Assembly: GCF_000284415.1 (NCBI RefSeq)
Contig: NC_017059.1
Span: 1,488,712-1,521,825 of the forward strand
Source: Pararhodospirillum photometricum DSM 122
GTDB lineage: Bacteria; Pseudomonadota; Alphaproteobacteria; Rhodospirillales; Rhodospirillaceae
Direction: 5' to 3'
DNA length: 33,114 nt
A program made the position numbers and the translations under genes. This document shows, piece by piece, positions 26,936-33,114 of the stretch; position 1 is the first letter of the stretch, and every line of letters starts with the position of its first letter. Under the pieces are notes generated by a model. The model searched no databases. It was not told where the DNA came from and worked only from the letters and a program-made list of their open reading frames with translations.

Positions 26936-27535
26936 ATGGCACGCACACCCAGCAACGAACGCCGCCAGCGCGGCAATCAGGAAGAGCGCGGCAACCGGGC
27001 CCCGCGCGAGGAGCGCGACGACGAGTTCCAAGACAAGCTCGTCCACATCAACCGCGTCGCTAAAGTGGTCAAGGGCGGCCGTCGCTTCGCCTTCGCCGCT
27101 TTGGTGGTGGTGGGCGATGGCAAGGGGCGCGTCGGTTACGGCACGGGCAAGGCCCGCGAAGTGCCCGAGGCGATTCGCAAGGCCACTGATCAGGCCAAGC
27201 GCACCATGATTAAGGTGCCGCTGCGCGAAGGTCGCACGCTGCATCATGACATCGACGGGCACTTCGGCGCCGGTCGGGTCACGCTGCGCTCGGCGCCGTC
27301 GGGCACCGGCATCATCTCGGGCGGCCCGATGCGCGCCGTTTTCGAGACGATGGGCGTTCAGGACGTGGTCGGCAAATGCACCGGCACGACCAACCCCTAC
27401 AACATGATCAAGGCGACCTTCGACGCCCTGGCCAACAGCCAGGCGCCGCGCCAGGTGGCGGCGCGCCGTGGCAAAAAGGTGGCCGACATCGTTGGTCGTC
27501 GTGACGGCGCCGCCGCCGTCGCGGTCAGCGAGTGA
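26936..27535 (+). CDS. rpsE: 30S ribosomal protein uS5
   Basis: Small-subunit protein at the mRNA entry side with roles in fidelity. 199 residues: a charged, probably disordered N-terminal extension of about 35 residues ([20 protein letters not shown]), the double-stranded RNA-binding-like N-domain ([17 protein letters not shown]) and the C-domain with [15 protein letters not shown]. The extension makes it longer than E. coli uS5 (167) but is common in alphaproteobacteria. Overlap with the rpmD frame depends on the rpmD start. Confidence 0.97.
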   Translation: MARTPSNERRQRGNQEERGNRAPREERDDEFQDKLVHINRVAKVVKGGRRFAFAALVVVGDGKGRVGYGTGKAREVPEAIRKATDQAKRTMIKVPLREGRTLHHDIDGHFGAGRVTLRSAPSGTGIISGGPMRAVFETMGVQDVVGKCTGTTNPYNMIKATFDALANSQAPRQVAARRGKKVADIVGRRDGAAAVAVSE

Positions 27536-27558
27536 TGGGCGAGGGAGCGTTGCGCCTC

Positions 27559-27750
27559 ATGACCAGCGAAAAGAAGACCGTTAAGGTCACGCAGATCGGC
27601 AGCCCCATCGGCCGCCGTTCTGATCAACGGGCCACTCTGGTGGGCCTGGGTCTTAACAAGATGCACCGCACCCGCGACCTTGAAGATACCCCCGCCGTGC
27701 GGGGCATGATCGCCAAGGTCGCGCACCTGGTCCGCGTCGAGGAAGCCTGA
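27559..27750 (+). CDS. rpmD: 50S ribosomal protein uL30
   Basis: Small large-subunit protein absent from some bacteria. ATG 27559 gives a 63-residue product ([20 protein letters not shown]) that matches the family, with GAGGGAG upstream. An alternative ATG at 27532, overlapping the rpsE stop, would add nine residues and is less likely. [20 protein letters not shown] is conserved. Confidence 0.94.
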   Translation: MTSEKKTVKVTQIGSPIGRRSDQRATLVGLGLNKMHRTRDLEDTPAVRGMIAKVAHLVRVEEA

Positions 27751-27765
27751 GGAAGGTTGTTCGCC

Positions 27766-28245
27766 ATGAAATTGAATGAACTGCGCGACAACCCGGGCGC
27801 CACCAAGGCCCGGATTCGCGTCGGTCGCGGTATCGGCTCTGGCAAGGGCAAGACCGCCGGCCGAGGCGTCAAGGGTCAGAAGTCGCGGACCGGTGTGTCC
27901 ATCAACGGGTTCGAAGGCGGCCAGATGCCGTTGTATCGGCGTCTGCCCAAGCGCGGGTTTAACAACCCGAGCCGGCAGTCCTTCGCCGTGATCAACGTCG
28001 GCCGCTTGCAAGAGGCCGTTGAAGCCGGTCGTCTTGATGCCGCGGCGCCGGTGACGGCCGAGACCTTGGTCAAGGCCGGCGTGCTGCGCCGCGCTCTTGA
28101 CGGCGTGCGGCTCCTCGGCAAGGGTGAGCTGAACGTTGCGTTGACCATCGAAGTGGCCGGGGCTTCGGCCACGGCCCGCGAGGCGGTGGAAAAGGCCGGC
28201 GGCACGCTGAAGGTCCATGGTGGGGCCGAGGCGACCGACGCCTAA
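27766..28245 (+). CDS. rplO: 50S ribosomal protein uL15
   Basis: Late-assembly large-subunit protein. ATG 27766 ([12 protein letters not shown]) gives 159 residues and has GAGGAAGG upstream; a TTG three codons earlier is not needed. The glycine/arginine-rich tail [20 protein letters not shown] and [17 protein letters not shown] are typical. A strong hairpin follows in the 67-base gap before secY. Confidence 0.97.
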   Translation: MKLNELRDNPGATKARIRVGRGIGSGKGKTAGRGVKGQKSRTGVSINGFEGGQMPLYRRLPKRGFNNPSRQSFAVINVGRLQEAVEAGRLDAAAPVTAETLVKAGVLRRALDGVRLLGKGELNVALTIEVAGASATAREAVEKAGGTLKVHGGAEATDA

Positions 28246-28256
28246 CCGACCGACGC

Positions 28257-28286
28257 GCCGATCCCCCCGGGCCCCGGGGGGTCGGC
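28257..28286 (+). promoter_or_regulatory. GC-rich hairpin between rplO and secY
   Basis: An 11-pair stem (GCCGATCCCCC with GGGGGGTCGGC, one G-U pair) and a CGGGCCCC-like loop start 11 bases after the rplO stop. No T tract follows, so it is not a standard intrinsic terminator; partial attenuation or RNA processing between ribosomal genes and secY is a reasonable guess. Confidence 0.5.
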
Positions 28287-28312
28287 GACTCTTGTGTCAG
28301 GGAGCACGACGG

Positions 28313-29656
28313 ATGGCGTCCGCCGCCGAACAACTCGCCGCCAATATGAACTTTGGCGTCTTTGCCAAAGCGACCGAATTGAAGAAGCGCCTGTGGTTCA
28401 CCCTGGGCGCCCTCATTGTTTATCGCATAGGGACGTACATTCCCTTGCCGGGGATTGATTCCCAGGCCATGGCCGATATCTTCGCCCGTCAGGGCGGCGG
28501 TATTTTGGGCATGTTTGACATGTTCGCCGGTGGCGCACTGTCGCGCATGACCATTTTTGCCATCAACATCATGCCCTACATCTCCGCGTCCATCATCATG
28601 CAGTTGATGACCTCGCTCAGTCCGAGCCTGGAAGCGTTGAAGAAGGAGGGCGAGTCCGGCCGCAAGCGGATCAACCAGTATACCCGCTATCTCACCGTTC
28701 TGATCACGTTGTTGCAGGCTTATGGCATTGCCATCGGCCTCGAAAGCATGACCAGTTCGACGGGACCGGCGGTGTCGGATCCCGGATGGTTCTTCCGCTT
28801 TACGACCGTGGTCACCCTGCTGGGCGGAACCTTGTTCCTGATGTGGCTGGGCGAACAGATCACGGCCCGCGGTGTGGGGAATGGCATTTCGCTGATTATT
28901 TTTACGGGCATCGTGGCGCAGCTTCCGGTGGCTCTGGCGAGCACCCTTGAGCTGGGACGCACCGGCGTGCTCAGTCCGGCGGTGATCTTGGGCATCTTGG
29001 TGATGGCCGTGGTCGTGGTCGCCTTTATTGTGTTCATGGAGCGGGCCCAGCGCCGCATTTTGATCCAGTATCCCAAGCGACAGCAAGGGAACCGGGTTTT
29101 TGGCGGCGAGAGCAGCCATTTGCCGTTGAAGATCAATACGCCGGGCGTTATTCCGCCGATTTTTGCCAGTTCCTTGTTGTTGTTGCCCATGACCGTGGCT
29201 CAGTTCTCGGCAGGGCAGGGGCCCGAGTGGTTGGGGATGATTACCACGTGGCTCGGCCATGGCCAGCCGCTGTACATGGTTCTCTACGCCCTGCTCATCG
29301 CCTTCTTTGCGTTTTTCTATACGGCGGTCGTGTTCAATCCCGAGGACACGGCGGACAACTTGAAAAAATACGGCGGGTTTATTCCGGGCATTCGGCCCGG
29401 CAAGAACACCGCGCAGTACCTGGACTATGTGCTCACCCGGTTGACGGCGGTGGGTGCCCTGTACCTGATCTTGATTTCCATCCTGCCTGAATTCCTGATC
29501 GCTCACGCAGGGGTGCCTTTCTACTTCGGCGGCACCAGCTTGTTGATCGTGGTCACAGTGACCATGGACACGGTGGCGCAGATTCAGTCGCATCTTCTGG
29601 CCCATCAGTATGAGGGCCTCATCAAGAAGGCCAAGTTGAAAGGCAAACGCGGATGA
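28313..29656 (+). CDS. secY: Preprotein translocase subunit SecY
   Basis: Central channel of the Sec translocon in the inner membrane. 447 residues with about ten hydrophobic segments; the first membrane span (about 28-44), the glycine-rich plug region after it (GGGILGMFDMFAGGALS) and NIMPYISASIIMQL are conserved, as is ESGRKRINQYTRYLT. ATG 28313 has GGGAG at proper spacing; the open frame to 28217 runs through the hairpin and is not used. It overlaps adk by 4 bases (ATGA). Confidence 0.98.
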   Translation: MASAAEQLAANMNFGVFAKATELKKRLWFTLGALIVYRIGTYIPLPGIDSQAMADIFARQGGGILGMFDMFAGGALSRMTIFAINIMPYISASIIMQLMTSLSPSLEALKKEGESGRKRINQYTRYLTVLITLLQAYGIAIGLESMTSSTGPAVSDPGWFFRFTTVVTLLGGTLFLMWLGEQITARGVGNGISLIIFTGIVAQLPVALASTLELGRTGVLSPAVILGILVMAVVVVAFIVFMERAQRRILIQYPKRQQGNRVFGGESSHLPLKINTPGVIPPIFASSLLLLPMTVAQFSAGQGPEWLGMITTWLGHGQPLYMVLYALLIAFFAFFYTAVVFNPEDTADNLKKYGGFIPGIRPGKNTAQYLDYVLTRLTAVGALYLILISILPEFLIAHAGVPFYFGGTSLLIVVTVTMDTVAQIQSHLLAHQYEGLIKKAKLKGKRG

Positions 29657-30240
29657 CGGGGAAACGGATCGTTATTTTCATGGGCCCGCCGGGCAGCGGC
29701 AAGGGAACCCAGGCGGCTCGTCTGGAGAGCAAGTATGCGCTGAAGCAGCTGTCCACGGGCGATATGCTGCGGGCCGCCGTGACGGCTGGCACCGAGTTGG
29801 GGGTGAAGGCCAAGAGCATCATGGATGCCGGGGCCCTGGTTCCCGATGAGGTGATGGTCGGCATGATCAGTGAGCGGATCGACCAGCCGGACTGCGCCAA
29901 GGGGTTCATTCTCGACGGGTTCCCGCGCACTGTCCCCCAGGCCGAGGCTCTGGATGCCATGTTGGCCGCCAAAGGGGTGGCGATCTCGGCCGTCATCGAG
30001 TTGCGGGTCGAGGATCGTATTCTGTTTGACCGCATCACCAAGCGGGTCGCTGAGGCCGGGGCCAACGTTCGTGCCGACGACAATGCGGACACCCTGCGCA
30101 AGCGGCTTGAGGTTTATCATCAACAGACGGCCCCGATCCTGCCGTATTACGGGACCAAGGGCTTGTTGAGCGTCGTTGACGGCACCTTGCCCATGGATGC
30201 CGTAACCCGCGAACTTGAGGGTATCCTCGAAGAGCGGTAA
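29653..30240 (+). CDS. adk: Adenylate kinase
   Basis: Interconverts ATP + AMP and 2 ADP. 195 residues: P-loop GPPGSGKGTQ (11-20), AMP-binding STGDMLRAAV, LDGFPRTVPQAE, and a short LID (RITKRV...ADDNADTLRKR) without the zinc-binding cysteine insertion. This short form is usual in alphaproteobacteria. Coupled to secY by a 4-base overlap. A 170-base gap with a promoter follows. Confidence 0.98.
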   Translation: MTGKRIVIFMGPPGSGKGTQAARLESKYALKQLSTGDMLRAAVTAGTELGVKAKSIMDAGALVPDEVMVGMISERIDQPDCAKGFILDGFPRTVPQAEALDAMLAAKGVAISAVIELRVEDRILFDRITKRVAEAGANVRADDNADTLRKRLEVYHQQTAPILPYYGTKGLLSVVDGTLPMDAVTRELEGILEER

Positions 30241-30254
30241 AACAATAAACGCGG

Positions 30255-30282
30255 TTGACTCTTGCGCTCAAGTTCCTATACT
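30255..30282 (+). promoter_or_regulatory. Sigma-70-type promoter for the rpsM-rpsK-rpoA-rplQ group
   Basis: TTGACT (30255-30260), a 16-base spacer and TATACT (30277-30282) give five of six matches in each box. The predicted transcription start is near 30289, about 120 bases before the rpsM start. This would let the alpha-operon genes be expressed independently of the S10/spc transcript. Confidence 0.75.
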
Positions 30283-30319
30283 CCCGCGCCTCGGTTTCCG
30301 TTGAAACCGGGGGCGCGGG
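30283..30319 (+). promoter_or_regulatory. Strong hairpin overlapping the predicted transcription start
   Basis: Arms CCCGCGCC-T-CGGTTTC and GAAACCG-GG-GGCGCGGG with a CGTT loop form 15 pairs with one small internal mismatch. Its left arm begins right after the -10 box, so RNA started at the predicted site would lack part of the arm, while read-through RNA from adk would carry all of it. No T tract follows. Confidence 0.55.
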
Positions 30320-30410
30320 ATATGGGTTCGCGCAGGCGGGCGCGTTTGTTCGTGACACCCCACCGGGTGAGTTCCCACCCCCTAAGGATCAGAGTTGAGG
30401 AGTAACGGCC

Positions 30411-30779
30411 TTGGCGCGTATCGCTGGCGTTAATATCCCGTCCAACAAGCGGGTTTGTGTTGCCCTGACCTACATTTACGGCATTGGCCGGACGAAGGCG
30501 GGCGAAATTTGCGAACGGGTCGGCATTGCCGAAAACCGGCGCGTGAACAATCTGTCTGATGACGAAGTCGTGCGCATTCGTGAGCTGATCGACGCCGAGT
30601 TCAAGGTCGAAGGTGACCTGCGGCGTGAAGTGGCCATGAACATCAAGCGCATCATGGATCTGGGCTGCTACCGTGGCCTGCGTCACCGTAAGGGTCTGCC
30701 GGTTCGTGGCCAGCGCACCCACACCAATGCCCGTACCCGCAAGGGTCCGGCCAAGCCGATTGCCGGCAAGAAGAAGTAA
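30411..30779 (+). CDS. rpsM: 30S ribosomal protein uS13 (TTG start)
   Basis: Head protein contacting the large subunit and P-site tRNA. 122 residues, from [13 protein letters not shown] to the basic tail ([11 protein letters not shown]). The conserved N-terminus fixes the start at the rare codon TTG 30411, with GAGGAG 9 bases upstream; no ATG or GTG is available nearby. E. coli rpsM uses GTG and is controlled there by uS4, so a weak start in the leader may be regulatory here too. rpsD is not in this operon. Confidence 0.96.
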   Translation: MARIAGVNIPSNKRVCVALTYIYGIGRTKAGEICERVGIAENRRVNNLSDDEVVRIRELIDAEFKVEGDLRREVAMNIKRIMDLGCYRGLRHRKGLPVRGQRTHTNARTRKGPAKPIAGKKK

Positions 30780-30793
30780 TCCGCTTCGGCGGA
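30780..30793 (+). promoter_or_regulatory. UUCG tetraloop hairpin after rpsM
   Basis: TCCGC-TTCG-GCGGA, directly after the rpsM stop. The C(UUCG)G loop is unusually stable in RNA. With no T tract it is more likely an mRNA-stabilising or processing element than a terminator. Confidence 0.5.
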
Positions 30794-30857
30794 GTTGGGT
30801 AGAATGGGCCCAGCCTTGTCAAGGCGGGCACCCGGTTACAAAGAACGGGACCTTAGG

Positions 30858-31247
30858 ATGGCTAAGCCAGCTCAGAGAATGCGCAAGCGCGAGCGCAAGA
30901 ATATCACGTCGGGCATCGCCCACGTCAGCGCGTCGTTCAATAACACCATGATTACCATCACCGACGTGCAGGGCAACACGATTTCGTGGTCCTCTGCCGG
31001 CGCCCAGGGCTTCAAGGGGTCGCGTAAGTCCACCCCCTATGCCGCGCAGGTGGCCGCCGAGGACGCCGGTCGCAAGGCTCAGGAACACGGCATGAAGACC
31101 CTTGAGGTCATGGTCAAGGGTCCGGGGTCGGGGCGTGAATCCGCTCTGCGCGCCTTGCAGGCGGTGGGCTTCCAGGTCAGCGCCATCAAGGACGTGACCC
31201 CCATTCCGCATAACGGCTGCCGGCCGCGTAAGCGCCGCCGCGTCTGA
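30858..31247 (+). CDS. rpsK: 30S ribosomal protein uS11
   Basis: Platform protein of the small subunit lining the E-site mRNA path. 129 residues: [20 protein letters not shown] at the start, [22 protein letters not shown] and the C-terminal [21 protein letters not shown] 30858 is supported by the conserved N-terminus; a frame extension to 30795 is not. The ribosome-binding site (TTAGG next to the ATG, or GGGACC further up) is unremarkable. Confidence 0.97.
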   Translation: MAKPAQRMRKRERKNITSGIAHVSASFNNTMITITDVQGNTISWSSAGAQGFKGSRKSTPYAAQVAAEDAGRKAQEHGMKTLEVMVKGPGSGRESALRALQAVGFQVSAIKDVTPIPHNGCRPRKRRRV

Positions 31248-31347
31248 CGGCGCTCCCGACCTTTTGTTTGCGGATCGCCGGGGTTCCCGGCGCCGGGCGA
31301 GAAAGAATCTCGTCCTCTCCGCCGACCCCGATGTTCAGGAAGCCGCG

Positions 31348-32370
31348 ATGTCCTTGATCCAGAAAAATTGGCAAGAACTGATCAAGCCCTCCAAGCTCAA
31401 TATTGAGCCCGTGGGCGGATCGAAAATGATCGCCACCGTGGTGGCCGAGCCGCTGGAGCGGGGATTCGGCTTGACGCTCGGCAATGCCTTGCGCCGGGTG
31501 TTGTTGTCGTCCCTCCAGGGCGCGGCAGTGACCGCCATTCAGATCGATGGTGTTCTGCACGAATTCTCGTCTATCCCTGGCGTGCGTGAAGACGTGACCG
31601 ACGTGATCTTGAATATCAAGGATCTCGCGTTGCGTATGCATGTCGAGGGGCCGCGGCGCATGAGCCTCAAGGCCTCCGGGCCGGGCGAGGTCACCGCCGC
31701 CCAGATCGAGACCGGGCCGGATATCGAGATCATGAATCCCGGGCTCGTCATTTGTCACCTGGACGAGGGTGCGACCCTGTCCATGGAATTTACGGTGGGG
31801 ATGGGCAAGGGGTATGTGCCCTCGACCCAGAACCGTCCCGAGGATGCGCCGATCGGGTATATCCCCATCGACTCCATCTTTTCGCCGGTGCGTAAAGTGT
31901 CCTACAAGGTCGATAACAGTCGTGTCGGCCAAGTCACGGACTACGACAAGCTGTCCATGGTCGTCGAGACCGATGGCTCTGTCAGTCCCGAGGATGCGGT
32001 CGCCCTGGCGGCGCGTATTCTCCAAGATCAGTTGCAGCTCTTCATCAACTTCGAAGAACCGCAATTGACCTCCGAGGAAAAGCGCGAGGACGAACTGCCG
32101 TTCAACAAGAACCTTCTGCGCAAGGTGGACGAGTTGGAACTGTCGGTCCGCTCGGCCAATTGCCTGAAGAACGACAACATCATCTATATCGGCGATCTGG
32201 TTCAGAAGACCGAGGCCGAGATGTTGCGCACGCCCAACTTCGGGCGAAAGTCGCTCAACGAGATCAAGGAAGTTCTCGCCCAGATGGGTCTGCACCTGGG
32301 CATGGAAATTCCCAATTGGCCCCCCGAGAACATCGAGGACTTGGCCAAGAAGCTCGAAGAGCACTACTGA
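31348..32370 (+). CDS. rpoA: RNA polymerase alpha subunit
   Basis: Assembles core RNA polymerase and contacts UP elements and activators. 340 residues: the N-terminal dimerisation domain (about 1-235; [20 protein letters not shown]) and the C-terminal domain (about 255-325; [20 protein letters not shown] and [18 protein letters not shown]) that holds the DNA-binding arginine. ATG 31348 follows AGGAAG; the frame is open back to 31264 but the extra residues are not conserved. 100 bases after rpsK. Confidence 0.98.
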   Translation: MSLIQKNWQELIKPSKLNIEPVGGSKMIATVVAEPLERGFGLTLGNALRRVLLSSLQGAAVTAIQIDGVLHEFSSIPGVREDVTDVILNIKDLALRMHVEGPRRMSLKASGPGEVTAAQIETGPDIEIMNPGLVICHLDEGATLSMEFTVGMGKGYVPSTQNRPEDAPIGYIPIDSIFSPVRKVSYKVDNSRVGQVTDYDKLSMVVETDGSVSPEDAVALAARILQDQLQLFINFEEPQLTSEEKREDELPFNKNLLRKVDELELSVRSANCLKNDNIIYIGDLVQKTEAEMLRTPNFGRKSLNEIKEVLAQMGLHLGMEIPNWPPENIEDLAKKLEEHY

Positions 32371-32382
32371 GCCATGCCAAAT

Positions 32383-32403
32383 CGGCCCGCGTCCGGCGGG
32401 CCG
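32383..32403 (+). promoter_or_regulatory. Hairpin between rpoA and rplQ
   Basis: CGGCCCGC-GTCCG-GCGGGCCG, an eight-pair perfect stem, 12 bases after the rpoA stop in a 127-base gap. A second looser dyad (GACCGC...GCGGTC) follows. There is no T tract; it may be an RNA processing or attenuation site setting rpoA versus rplQ levels. Confidence 0.45.
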
Positions 32404-32497
32404 TCGTCCACGCGCTTGACCGCTCCGGCAGCGGGAGGCGTGGGCGGTCGCAATCGGCGTGTTGCAGGCGCCGCCGTAACGAGAAAGGAACCGCGTC

Positions 32498-32914
32498 ATG
32501 CGTCATAGATTGTCCGGCCGTAAACTTGGGCGTACCAGCAGCGAGCGCAAGGCGCTGTTCGCTGGCCTGTCCGTTGCCCTGATCAAGCACGAGCAGATCA
32601 AGACCACCCTGCCCAAGGCCAAGGAACTGCGGCCGGTGGTTGAGAAGCTCATCACCCTGGGCAAGAAGGGCACCTTGCATCACCGTCGCCAGGCCTTCGC
32701 CCTGCTGCGCGACAACGATCAGGTGGCCAAGCTGTTCTCCGTCCTGGCCGAGCGCTACAAGGACCGTAACGGCGGTTATACCCGTGTCCTGAAGGCTGGC
32801 TTCCGCTACGGCGACGCCGCCCCCATGGCCATCATCGAGCTGGTCGATCGCGACCCCGAGGCCAAGGGTAAGAACTCCGGCCCCGTCCTGAGCGACGAGG
32901 ACGACGAGGACTAA
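32498..32914 (+). CDS. rplQ: 50S ribosomal protein bL17
   Basis: Large-subunit protein near the tunnel exit. 138 residues starting [20 protein letters not shown], with the conserved [20 protein letters not shown] and an acidic tail (SDEDDED). Start 32498 is preceded by GAGAAAGGAA. It is the last gene of the operon; the terminator lies 19 bases after the stop. Confidence 0.98.
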   Translation: MRHRLSGRKLGRTSSERKALFAGLSVALIKHEQIKTTLPKAKELRPVVEKLITLGKKGTLHHRRQAFALLRDNDQVAKLFSVLAERYKDRNGGYTRVLKAGFRYGDAAPMAIIELVDRDPEAKGKNSGPVLSDEDDED

Positions 32915-32933
32915 GCCGCCTCGCCGCGACCCT

Positions 32934-32973
32934 AAAAAAAGGGCGTCCTTCGAAAGAAGGGCGCCCTTTTTTT
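32934..32973. terminator. Bidirectional intrinsic terminator after rplQ
   Basis: An 11-pair GC-rich stem (GGGCGTCCTTC with GAAGGGCGCCC) capped by a GAAA loop, flanked by seven A on the left and seven T on the right. It is symmetrical, so it should work on both strands. It closes the ribosomal superoperon. Confidence 0.95.
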
Positions 32974-33114
32974 CTTCGATGCAGGCCATGCTCAAAGGAA
33001 GAGGGGAGGGCCAAGATCGCCGGGGAGACCGGCGGTCGGGCCGGATGTTGGGCCTCAAGGAGGCGACACCGGTTGAAACAATCGTTAGATTGTAGCTCAA
33101 AGGCTGGATGTCAA
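32974..33114. other. Gene-free right edge of the window
   Basis: No gene is supported. A dyad CAATC-GTTA-GATTG (33079-33092) lies inside a looser TTGA...TCAA pair (33073-33100), which looks like an operator or a hairpin. On the minus strand TTGACA at the very edge is followed 14 bases later by TACAAT, which is too close for a normal promoter. Confidence 0.4.

Noticed and set aside
33073..33114. Minus-strand promoter (TTGACA ... TACAAT) that could drive a small RNA ending at the 32934-32973 terminator
   Set aside because: The spacer is only 14 bases, other spacings give a poor -10 box, and the window ends there; too weak to list as a feature.

Overview
The window looks like a chromosomal segment of an alphaproteobacterium in the Rhodospirillales, probably close to Rhodospirillum/Pararhodospirillum. 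This is inferred from the GC-rich coding bias, the ntrYX-trkA-dat-hfq-hflX gene order, the alphaproteobacterial forms of the S10/spc/alpha ribosomal genes, and an acidic NtrX without the sigma-54 GAFTGA loop. No tRNA, rRNA, CRISPR array, prophage or transposase gene was seen.

Layout. 1-1164 holds the C-terminal part of a PAS histidine kinase that continues to the left of the window. 1215-3852 (minus strand) holds a small exported protein of unknown function and a large soluble globin-coupled chemoreceptor with a PilZ domain and an extra C-terminal domain. 4172-7302 is a complete putrescine-to-spermidine set: ornithine decarboxylase and AdoMet decarboxylase on the minus strand, with spermidine synthase divergent on the plus strand, followed by mazG and an overlapping lipoprotein gene. 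8851-18124 is a long minus-strand run read as ntrY, ntrX, trkA, dat, a HAD phosphatase gene, hfq, hflX and an inositol-monophosphatase-family gene: nitrogen/redox signalling, potassium uptake, D-amino-acid metabolism, RNA chaperone and ribosome-associated GTPase.

18193-32914 is the plus-strand ribosomal superoperon (tuf fragment, rpsJ to rplO, secY, adk, rpsM, rpsK, rpoA, rplQ). It is canonical in order, tightly packed, and closed by a strong bidirectional terminator at 32934-32973. A consensus-like sigma-70 promoter at 30255-30282 can re-initiate transcription ahead of rpsM, which starts with TTG.

Two things stand out. First, the tuf gene in front of rpsJ is broken: its GTPase domain (about 200 residues) is gone and the surviving part carries a one-base deletion. 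The break sits exactly at the edge of a palindromic repeat, next to an ntrY gene that has lost its usual ntrBC neighbours. This is either a real rearrangement breakpoint or an assembly chimera through a duplicated gene. Second, a family of GC-rich palindromes (core CTGGGGAGGC-GCG-GCCTCCCCAG and variants) occurs eight times in the first 18.2 kb, mostly directly after stop codons. It is absent from the ribosomal operon, and in one case it has become coding sequence at the end of a gene.
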